64,000 nt of DNA, taken from positions 32,469,001 through 32,533,000 of the forward strand of contig NC_056428.1 of the NCBI RefSeq assembly GCF_905147365.1, written 5' to 3'. Below are positions 43,448-52,700 of this stretch, in pieces (the first letter of the stretch is position 1; each line of letters opens with the position of its first letter). This stretch comes from Aricia agestis. Taxonomy: Eukaryota > Arthropoda > Insecta > Lepidoptera > Lycaenidae. Position numbers and translations under genes: made by a program. The notes beneath the pieces are model-generated. The model was not told the origin of the DNA. It did no database searches and saw only the letters and a program-made list of their open reading frames with translations.

Positions 43448-44150
43448 AAATACTTGTGGCACTCGGAGACTGCCGCGGTAAAGCTATTGCATAAAAGACA
43501 AGAAATAGAAAGAAAAGAAAAAAGAAATAAATAAAATAATAATAACAAGCCCTGATAATGTTAGGGGGGTGGGAATATATATAAAAAAAGAAAAAAAGCT
43601 ATTGCATAGCATGTTTATCAACTTGTGCAATAATAATTATGCGATTTATAGTCTAGACTCTAGTCGTCTAGTCGCACGCACACAAACACCTTGCCCAAGT
43701 CTGGCAACGCCGCACTGTTGTGCCGGGCGGAGTAGGAGTGTTAGGTGTTTTCGTTACGGAATTTCTTGATTCGGTCGCAGCGTTTAAAGTCCTATGCAAT
43801 AGCTTAAAAATTGTTTAAGCGCCCTTACAGACGAACGGCACGTGTCGGCGGCACGTTTCGGCGGCCGTCGACGGCAGCCGACGGCAGCCGTTGACAGTTT
43901 ATGACATTTGCAGGGGGCCTACCACGACCTTTCCTAAAACGATCATGTTTCCAGAACACTTTGTTGTAAGATTACAATAACATTACCGTACTCACTTTTT
44001 AAACATAATTTTACCAAAAAACAGTAAAAAATGCAAAACATTGCAAAATCCGCTGTGAAATATCTACTTTTTTAAGATCGCTAGCTTGACGTTATTAAAG
44101 TAATAAATGCTTGTCTGTCAAACGGTGTCGCTTAGTAGAGGTGGAGGTAG

Positions 44151-44531
44151 GCCCCCAGTTGTGACGTACGGCCCAAAGGTAAGCGTCCACAGGTCGGTAT
44201 CGTACGCAACGGACGTCTTTTATCAAATGGATAATTTTTTCAGAGTACATCCACTGAATCGGCAGCGTACGGATTACCGACTAGCCTAGTAAATGAATGC
44301 TCATAAGTGGGATGTAGATGGAAAAGTCGAAAGCAGAAATTTCGACTTAGGAACTTTGTTTGGACTAATTTGAAGATAAACATACTGGCTAGTAGGTAAA
44401 TCGTATCGTAAAAGGTAAAAGGCCGATACAGTGGACGTACTGTAAAAAAATATCTGTTTGAAGCGAGACGTTCGTTGCGTACGATACCGATATGTGGACG
44501 CTTACCTTTACGCGTTACGTCACAACTGCAA
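44151..44531. mobile_element. Fold-back element nested in the 43.8-kb element
   Basis: CAGTTGTGACGTACGGCCCA, AAAGGTAAGCGTCCACAGGT, CGGTATCGTACGCAACGGAC at the left pairs with the reverse complement at the right (GACGTTCGTTGCGTACGATA, CCGATATGTGGACGCTTACC, TTACGTCACAACTG). The arms are about 65 bp. Confidence 0.8.
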
Positions 44532-44550
44532 GCGTGATAAAATGTCGACG

Positions 44551-44660
44551 GCTGCCGTCGACTGCCGCCGACACGTGCCGCCGACTGCCGTCGACTGCCG
44601 TCGACACGTGCCGTCGTCTGCCGTCGACTGCCGCCGACGCATGCCGCCGACACGTGCCGT
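44551..44660 (+). repeat. 33-bp minisatellite, three units
   Basis: Three consecutive 33-bp units start CTGCCGTCGACTGCCG and differ at a few positions (GCCGACACGTGCCG, GTCGACACGTGCCG, GCCGACGCATGCCG). Since 33 is a multiple of three, all frames stay open. Confidence 0.85.
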
Positions 44661-44680
44661 TCGTCTGTAAGCGCTCTTTA

Positions 44681-45254
44681 AAGTAAAGAAAAATATTCCA
44701 TCGCAAATAGCGCGGGTCGAACCACGGGCTGTTGTTGTCAACAACAAATCAATATAGAATGAGGACATTTCATTGACAGTACATTATTCAGAATTATCTA
44801 AAATTCATGAACCGATCTTTTGTGAGTTGTGACCAATAAATCCGAATACTAACCAAGGCTTATGAATTGGTTACCTCAAGGATTTGTTTTGGAAATAGGC
44901 AAATTTCTTCAGTCTGAAATAACAAAGAGACCCGGTTTTACGCAGCAGTTTTTTTCCTAAAACTGTCCCACTCACTAGATTAAGGAGCTCTAAGGGTTTA
45001 TGCTTGGGCATAGATAGGGCTCTTGGGCATAAAAACATAATTCCAAATTTATCATTCTGGATTAATTTTGGAATATTATATTTTTTCTAGATTAAAAAAA
45101 ATATATGCTGGGAAGATATGCCTAATTTATGCCGCGTTACTTCGGAGTTTACATGTTTTCTCGATGTTTGATGGTTTGGCTCTTCATTATTTCTCAATAG
45201 GGTCACGAGTACTACAAAATATTTGTTTTTTTACTAAATCACTGCATATTTAAT
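44681..45254. other. Stretch with no recognised feature
   Basis: No repeat family or coding signal recognised. Confidence 0.5.
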
Positions 45255-45567
45255 CAATCACTGTATAAAATTCTCGTGTCACAATGTTAGTTACCGTACT
45301 CCTCCGAAACGGCTTTACCAAATTTTATATGCATATTCAGCAGGTCTGAGAATCGGCTACTGGCTACTTTTTATATTGATAAGAGCATTTGTTGAATAAA
45401 TAATAGTTAAATTATTACAACTCGAGACTGACGGCGACCAAAGTGACTAAATAAGTATGGCACCAACCGTGGTGCCATACTTATTTTGTCACTTCAATAA
45501 AATTAAATGGACGTTACCGACTACCGAGTCGGTAACGTCCATCACTATCCCATCGCATAAACATTGG

Positions 45568-45571
<4 letters not shown>
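45255..45571. repeat. Rearranged family D copy with the same double snap-back
   Basis: The left part (45255-45440) is the reverse complement of the D 3' half (CTCCTCCGAAACGGCTTTAC ... GACTGACGGCGACCA). It joins directly to forward D sequence AAGTGACTAAATAAGTATGG and then the identical ACCG-X-ACCG structure seen at 42.63-42.71 kb, ending at CATAAACATTGG. Both pieces break at the same D position (CATTGGT / CGCCGTC). Confidence 0.85.

Positions 45572-45573
<2 letters not shown>

Positions 45574-45619
<46 letters not shown>
45574..45619. repeat. (TA)23 dinucleotide array
   Basis: An uninterrupted TA run between the rearranged D copy and the LINE tail; the LINE may have inserted into it. Confidence 0.9.
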
Positions 45620-45621
<2 letters not shown>

Positions 45622-45622
<1 letters not shown>

Positions 45623-45850
45623 TGGGAGTGGGCGGGTCACGTTAGCCGCATGCATCCCGACCGCTGGGCAAGGGTCTCAACCTAGTGGGCACCCGAAAAT
45701 GGACGGCGGCGGCCTAGAAAAAGATGGCGTGACGAGCTGGAGGCATACCAGCCAGGCTGGCTATCGGTGGCGCAGGAGCGAGAACAGTGGAAGATCCTGG
45801 GGGAGGCCGTTGCCCAGCAGTGGGACACTATAGGCTAATAAAAAAAAATA
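45622..45850 (+). pseudogene. RTE-type LINE, 3' end of the reverse transcriptase frame
   Basis: One frame reads WAGHVSRMHPDRWARVST, a stop, then RRRPRKRWRDELEAYQPGW, LSVAQEREQWKILGEAVAQQ, WDTIG and a stop, followed by an A-rich tail. The RKRWRDDLEA...W...AQ.RE.W..LGEA..QQWDTIG ending is typical of lepidopteran RTE-clade endonuclease/reverse transcriptase proteins. The 5' end is missing, as expected of target-primed reverse transcription that stopped early. It encodes no active enzyme. Confidence 0.8.
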
Positions 45851-46399
45851 TGAAATATATATTTCGATGCGTCAAGTTAATGTGACCGTGTTGTAGTAGG
45901 CAACAAAATTATTAATTTTGTATTTTATTTTAATTTTATTATTATTAGAGTACACTAATATAGGTACCTCGTGTGTTCGTAAGTAAAACTGTTTTGAGAC
46001 GAATGAAAAGCTACATAATGTTTTAAATAATTACTTTACATTTCAAATATTTAACAATAAGATTTAATATATTATGTATTTGCTTATTTATAATAATTTG
46101 TAATGAGTCAATTAATTTCCCATAATTAACTTTTCTCTATTCCTTGGTACCTACAGACACGCGAACTGCCGTTTTTATTAGACGTGGGGGTAAACATTGC
46201 GTAACGTTCGAAAACATCACGTGAAGGTAAACTTGAATTTTGTTTTCAGATTCTAATTACCCTATTATTCAGTAACCCTTCGTAACTTAAATGAAAACAA
46301 GATGATAATGAGTATACTTTTTGTTAGTTACATCACATCAAAACGACACGAGGCTGGTACTACTAACATATAGGTATTCTGTGACGAGGCACAATTGTC
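45851..46399. other. Stretch with no recognised feature
   Basis: AT-rich; nothing recognised. Confidence 0.5.
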
Positions 46400-46492
46400 G
46401 CGCTTCTTTAATAGAATCGCCGATTAAAATGTATGGAACTGATATGACATCATGATCCGAATGACATTGTTCGGCGATTCTGTAAAGAAGCG
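46400..46492. mobile_element. Small fold-back MITE-like element
   Basis: CGCTTCTTTAATAGAATCGC at the left pairs with GGCGATTCTGTAAAGAAGCG at the right, two mismatches. Related to the half copy at 10.55 kb. Confidence 0.8.
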
Positions 46493-46519
46493 ATTAAGAA
46501 AACGTGTGTGCTAGACTAT

Positions 46520-46660
46520 GCCCCAATTTCACCAACGTATGTTAGTGTTAACAGCTTGTTAAAATGTCATGTCTTCTCTTTCATTCATAAGAAAAATGAA
46601 AGAGGTAACGTGATACTAATTCGAGCGTTAACTTTAACAGTCGTTGGTGATATTTGGGGC
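46520..46660. mobile_element. Fold-back MITE-like element
   Basis: GCCCCAATTTCACCAACG and TTAGTGTTAACAG at the left pair with CTGTTAAAGTTAA-type sequence and CGTTGGTGATATTTGGGGC at the right, plus an inner CTCTTTCATT / AATGAAAGAG pair. Confidence 0.75.
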
Positions 46661-48430
46661 TTAGGGGCTTTGTTTCTTTTATGCCTTGCAATTTGCGCCC
46701 TGTATCTTGTCGGTCTGAATTGAAAATTTCATTTTTTTTTTTGTAATAGTCATAATGTGATTCGTATTTGTTTTTACCAATTTTATATTATTTTTTTTTA
46801 TTAGTATGTATGGTACCTAACGATTTCGATAATATAATAATATATGATATTGGAAAATAAATTACACATGAAAGGTGTATATAAATAACACAATGACATA
46901 ATGATATGCACTTATATGTTTCATTTATATGGTAAATCTGACACAGCAGCGATACTGCAATATGCTGCACGAAGCTCCGGACAAAAAGTAGGTCAAGCTT
47001 AACCTTATTATGCTATATGTGGCACATCAACTTATATATAAAGAATTATAGGTTTATGCCAAGGTTTGTTATTTTTGTTCTAATCCCCTTTAATTACCTT
47101 TTATGCATATTTAAACAAAGTGAATGCAGAACTCGATTTTTATTAGCTTCATAGCCATAATTACTACCCTAAAATGTTATGCAGGTAAGTCCCACAGTGC
47201 TCATTGATTCATGAATTCACACTGGACCAAAACTTTATCAATGTGGGATGCAATTATTATTGTATCAGAGAGTAAAATAGCATTCACGTGTACGCCAAAC
47301 AATATAGGAATTGCAGACTTTTAGAGTTTTGACTGATCGTAAGCTTTGATCGTCGCGTTGGTTTGACTTTTGATGCCGTTTGGTACGTTTATTGAGTCGA
47401 TACTACATCGAAACTACGACGAAGGTTTATTCGAAATAACAGAATGCAGGACTCTACTAATTTATATCTAAATCTAGATGACAAAATCGCGCGGGATCCG
47501 TAATTTTTTTCGGAATAAACATAGTCCTTACTTCCTTATCGGGACTCAAAGTGTCTCCATACCAAATTTCAACAAAATCGGTTCAGTGATTTGAGAGTGA
47601 AAAGGTAGACATACCGACAGACACACTTTCATATTTATATAATATAAAGAATGGATGTAAATGCTTGATTATAATATTATGTATTATTATCTAAATGTTA
47701 ACAACAAGATATTTTTATACAGTTTATTTTAAGATTCATCTTCAGCCGAATTAATAGAATCATTAGTACATTCAATAACATTGTAAACACTTTTTCTTTA
47801 AAAACAAAAGATTTGCGACTCTATATTGGAATACCGAAGCTATTTTTAAATAAAATCTTTTTACAATGGAGCATCCTACGCTTGTAGTTATTGTAGAAAA
47901 CACTCGACGGTTCAGCTTCCATTGCAAACTTCACTGGGAATAATAAATAGAATCGTATTCCATAAACAAATCTGCATGCTCCAGTAAATATTGTATTGCT
48001 ATTTCCAGTTGGGAAGGATATAGTTGACCCATATCGCAGATGCGGAAGGAAATGTGGGGTGTAGATTATATTGCAATGAAATATTTACTATCAGAAAATT
48101 TGATTCCTAGGCAGATGGCGGACCGCGGCAGATAATTTGGTCGCGACAAACTCATCCGACCGACCACAGCTAACTATGAATTGACATAAAGTCGACCACA
48201 TGACGTAGCTGTAGGTCCGTCAACTGCATAGAAATCAATTTCCTCGTTGGTATATATTATAATATATATTCACTGTTTAAGGCCAGGCCCTAATAATGCG
48301 TAGCGTCGCATCGCAACTACATTAAGCCAGTATACAACTATTTTGCTTAAAGTAATTTTCAAAAGTCATGATAGGGTTTTCTCTAAATTTAAAAAATCTG
48401 GTGCACCTTCACAAGAGCGTAAAATTTGTT
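46661..48430. other. Stretch with one retroelement-tail-like block
   Basis: About 1.8 kb, mostly AT-rich. The segment 47560-47640 (CCAAATTTCAACAAAATCGG, then GACATACCGACAGACACACT, then an AT tail) reads like the tail of a non-LTR or SINE repeat. No other feature recognised. Confidence 0.4.
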
Positions 48431-48587
48431 AGGGTTGATTCAGACCGAAACGCGACGCGTAGATGCATTTCTAAGTTTGTATGGATTTGACAGATTTCAA
48501 TTACGTCAGACGTCCTGCGAATCTGTCAAATCTATACTAATTTAGAAATGCATCTACGCGTCGCGTTGCGGTCTGAATCAACCCTTA
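48431..48587. mobile_element. Fold-back MITE-like element
   Basis: AGGGTTGATTCAGACCGAAA, CGCGACGCGTAGATGCATTT and TTGACAGATTT at the left pair with the reverse complement at the right. A truncated relative lies at about 60994-61113. It lies about 190 bp upstream of the BEL/Pao insertion and is unrelated to it. Confidence 0.85.
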
Positions 48588-48770
48588 ATAGTGAAACAGA
48601 TTTGACTTATTCCACTTTATTATATATTTTTTATTTATCTTATACTCTCGATGATGACTGTATCGAAACCGGTCGTGTGATGAAAAAAATAATTGTAAAT
48701 TATAGTGAAGTGGAATCTGTGTAAAATTACAGTGAAACATGGATTTGTATCAAAAGCTACAGCTCACTCA

Positions 48771-48775
48771 CTTAC
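48771..48775 (+). repeat. BEL/Pao target duplication, left
   Basis: CTTAC directly before the left LTR; CTTAC also directly follows the right LTR at 56254-56258. A 5-bp duplication is what BEL/Pao integrases produce. Confidence 0.95.
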
Positions 48776-49661
48776 TGTACGAGACGACGAAAAAATAGAT
48801 TTTATAGTTTAGTTATATACAAGAACATTTATAGTTTAGTTTGTTCATAATAGTAATAGGTTTAAAATACTTTAATTTAATTCATAGTTATAGGTTTCAT
48901 GTAAGAGTGAGACGGAAATAAATGATCTCGTATTGTGCCTCTTATTCCCAAAACCAAATAGTTTAATAGTCGTGTAATACTTACATTTAATAGTTAATTT
49001 GTTTAATTTGTATTTTATCTCTAGTTCTGTCAAATTTAAATAGCTTTAATAGTAAAAATAGTATAATTATATCGTTCATTGTAAATTTCGTGTTAGAGTA
49101 GGATAGACATATACAAAGTAGCATGTAATAGATAGAGATAGCTAGAGTGAGAGATAGCTAGATTAGTCACTTTGTTTTACCGATTTTCCGTAGTTTTTAA
49201 TAGTTTATGTTCGATATTGTAATAGAAATAGGTAAGTAATATAGTAAAATAGTGTTTAGAGTAATATAGTTTAGAAACATAGCATATTAAGTCTGTACGA
49301 AATAGTGTAAATATTTAGAAACAATAAAGAAAGTTTGGCGGGGGCGAGGTGATAACGGGACCGATAACGGGACCGCAGGTCAGGCCCATTGTTTTAAACC
49401 TAGTATAAATAAAGGGCCGGGCCGGCCGCCAACCAGACCGCTCCGAGCCAGCCTACCTAGAAGAAACAGCAAGACAAGAAGAATCGGGAAAATATTGGGG
49501 AATTATTGGGTCATCGCTACATCGGAAATAGAAGAAAGGCTGGCCGGAAATCGCGTCTACCTCGACCCCCGCTAATAGTACAATAGTGACGAAGTGTTTT
49601 CTTTCGACCACCCAGTACAGAAGCCGTTCTCGAGTAAATTCTCGCACGGCAACACTGTACA
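48776..49661 (+). repeat. Left LTR of the BEL/Pao element
   Basis: Runs from TGTACGAGACGACGAAAAAA to GGCAACACTGTACA. The first 540 bases are AT-rich and packed with ATAG; the last 350 are more GC-rich and contain the promoter elements. A 12-bp tandem (GATAACGGGACC twice, 49351-49374) precedes the TATA motif. This LTR drives transcription of the element. Confidence 0.97.
49404..49413 (+). promoter_or_regulatory. LTR TATA motif, overlapping AATAAA
   Basis: TATAAATAAA lies about two-thirds into the LTR, followed by GC-rich sequence (GGGCCGGGCCGGCCGCC). The placement fits a U3/R boundary some 25-35 bases downstream. The overlapping AATAAA could be the polyadenylation signal when the same sequence is read in the right LTR. 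The transcription start itself cannot be fixed from sequence. Confidence 0.6.
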
Positions 49662-49664
49662 TTT

Positions 49665-49684
49665 TGGTCACATTCGAGCCGGAT
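49665..49684 (+). other. Candidate primer-binding site
   Basis: TGGTCACATTCGAGCCGGAT starts three bases after the LTR end. The reverse complement ends in ACCA, as a tRNA 3' end must, and contains ATCCGGCTCGAA, which I recall from the 3' end of insect tRNA-Tyr. However two to four bases next to the CCA end do not match tRNA-Tyr as I remember it, so the primer identity is uncertain. Confidence 0.5.
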
Positions 49685-49736
49685 CGGATCATCGCATCGT
49701 ACATCGCCTCAACATCGCATCAACACATCGTCAACC

Positions 49737-52700
49737 ATGCCAGTGACCCGTTCACAAAGCGGAATAGCTGCGTCGGCGCCCCGCGAAGAGGACCGACCAC
49801 CCGTCGAGGAGGCAGCGGATCTCATAGTACCTGCGTCCCGCCCGTCGTTCCCGCTGCGACACGAAGACCCGCCGAAGTCTCCGTCGGTGCCGGTTACTAC
49901 ACAAGCCGCGCCGACGAGGGCGAAATCCAGGAGCGCATCAAGTAAGGCGGAAAAGGCGAAGAAACTCGCCCGCGCCGCCGAAGAAATAGCAAAGCGCAAG
50001 CTGGAGCTCGCCATCGCCCGGATGAGGGTTCTCGAAGCAGAATCGGAGGACGACACGGACAACGAGTCTGAGGGTGCACAGGAGAGAGTGACATCGTGGC
50101 TGGAAAATCAGCGTGCGGAAGAGGGCCACATAGACAACCAGCCTCTTCTGCCGCCTTCGTTACCGGCGGGAGCACTTATAGCTTCGCAAGCCCCGCCGCC
50201 ACCACGTAACACAGCACCCGAAGACAACATAGAAGTCATCGAGCAACCGTCGGGGAATATAGTACCGTGCTCGTCATCGGCGTGCCCCAAGCCGCCGAAA
50301 GATTCCCCCCTGCCCCGCTTCGAAGCATTGAAAACAGCGGTACCACCGACGTCGGGGCACATAGCATCGCACACAGCATCGCAGCCAATGAATAGCGAGA
50401 TAGCGCAGCTCACCTCAGCTATCACCGCGGCCGTGAACAGCGCCGCGGCGAACAGAAGCTCAAAGTACCTGGGGGAGCTGCCTTTCTTCAACGGGGCCTA
50501 CAGTGAGTGGCTCGCCTTTCGGTCGGCCTACATGGAGACGGAGCGCCACCTGACCACGGCTGAAAACGCGGCAAGGCTTCGAAGAGCCCTGAAGGGAAAG
50601 GCCAAGGAAGCCGTGACCAGCCTCCTAATAGCGAACGCTCCGTCGGACGTCATCATGAAGACCCTGGAGGATCGATTCGGCCGACCGGACACTATAGCGA
50701 TCGCCGAACTAGACAAGCTGCGCAACCTTCCCAGGACAAGCGACGCCCCGAGGGACATCTGCCTGTTCGCTAACAAAATAGCGAACAGCGTCGCCACACT
50801 TCGGCTCCTGGGAAAGGATAGATACTTGTATAGCCCAGAGATAATCAAAAACATAGTGGAAAAGCTTCCGTCGACCACCAAATACCGCTGGTTCGACTAC
50901 GTCGAAACCATAGAGACCGAGAAGAAAAACGAACCGGAGCTGCTGCAATTCTGCGAATTTATAGAGAAAGAAGCCAGAAGATGCGCAAGATATGCAGCTC
51001 CGGAGCCAATTATAACAGAGGACAGCACACCGCCTTATCGAAAACAGCGAGCACACCACACACGAGTGGAAGGCGAGAAGAGGACAGAAGAAAGGCCGTG
51101 CCTCCTCTGCAAGCAACTCGGTCATCCTCCGGCCAAGTGCGAAAAATTGCTGCAAGCGTCGACGGAAGACAGATGGGCCATAGCAAAGGAAAGCAAACTC
51201 TGCTTCCGATGCCTGCGCTATAAAACGATGTCTCACAAGTGCGACTTCCGGACCTGCAAGACGGATGGGTGTGCTAGAAGTCATCACCCGCTGCTGCATT
51301 TCGACAAACCGAAAGAAGTCGAAAAAGAAAAGGTCACATCGACGTGTGAAAATAGAAGAGCCCACACCTATCTAAAGATAGTGCCAGTTCGGGTCACCGG
51401 TTCGAAGAGCTCCGCCGACACCTTCGCCCTCCTGGACGACGGGTCAACCGTCACCTTACTGGACTCCAATATAGCGAGGAAAATCGGCGCCAAGGGACGC
51501 ATCGATCCCCTTGAAATAGAAACCCTGGCGCCGAAGAACCTCAAGTCCGAATCGTCTCGTCGAGTCACCGTCCAGCTAAGGGGCAGCGGAGAGGCTCACG
51601 AAATAGAGGCCCGAACCATCGACGACCTCAAGCTATCGCCGCAGGTCGTCCAGCGAGAAACAGTGTGGGCCTGTGACCACCTCAAAGACCTGGAAGAGAA
51701 TTTTTCTTATCGAGAGATGCAGCCGACCATCCTCATAGGCCAGGACAACTGGCACCTCCTAGTCGCGTCCGAAATTAGAAGAGGCGAACGTCGCCAACCC
51801 GCAGCATCGAAGACACCTCTGGGCTGGGTCCTCCACGGCACCGACTCGCGCACCCTTGGACACCAGGTCAACTTTGTCAACCACCTGGTAGAAGATAGAA
51901 TGGACGACATGCTGAGGCATCACTTCTCCATCGAGTCCATGGGCATAGAGGAGAAGAAACCGCAGTCCGATCCAGAGCAAAGAGCCCTCGACATCTTAAA
52001 TAGAAGCACGCAAAAAGTCGGGGGCCGGTTCGAAACAGGGATGCTCTGGAAGAAAGAGGACTGCGTGATGCCTAACAACTACGACAACGCACTAAGAAGG
52101 CTGCACAGCACGGAAAAACGTATCGACAAGGATCCAGAGCTGCGAAAAAAGTACGCGGAACTCATGGCGGCCCTAATAGAAAAGGGGTACGCCGAAAAGG
52201 CACCAACACAGAAAACGCCGGGAAAAACATGGTACCTGCCGCACTTTCCCGTGCTCAATCCGAGAAAACCGGGGAAAGTTCGAATAGTCCACGATGCTGC
52301 AGCGAAGACGAAGGGAGTCTCCCTCAATGACTACCTTCTCACTGGGCCGGATTTGCTGCAGCCACTCCCCGGGACTCTCATGAGGTTCCGACAACATCGC
52401 ATAGCAGTAACGGCCGACATAGCAGAGATGTTTATGCGCATCGGCATCAAGGAGGACGACAGAGACGCGCTGAGATACCTCTGGCGCGAAGATCGACGCG
52501 ACGGCCCTCCGGACGAATACAGGATGATGTCCCTCATCTTCGGTGCAACCAGCTCTCCAGCGACGGCGATCTTCGTGAAAGATCTAAACGCTCGACAACA
52601 CGAGAAGGAGTACCCAGCAGCAGCCGCGGCCATAGTCCAGGCCCACTACATGGACGACTACCTGCACAGCTTCCAAACAGAAGAGGAAGCTATAGCGATC

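Larger units (their letters stand above)
43816..44680. mobile_element. Long inverted-repeat element with GC-rich minisatellite ends
   Basis: The left end (AAGCGCCCTTACAGACGAAC, GGCACGTGTCGGCGGCACG) and right end (CGACACGTGCCGTTCGTCTG, TAAGCGCTCTTTAAA) are inverted repeats. Both subterminal regions consist of GCCGTCGAC/GTCGACGGC units, expanded on the right. A second inverted-repeat structure is nested inside. Several overlapping frames in all phases at 44.24-44.77 kb are products of the repeat and not genes. Confidence 0.8.

Noticed and set aside
44240..44768. Overlapping Arg/Ser/Thr-rich frames in several phases
   Set aside because: They arise because the minisatellite unit is 33 bp, a multiple of three, and keeps all frames open.
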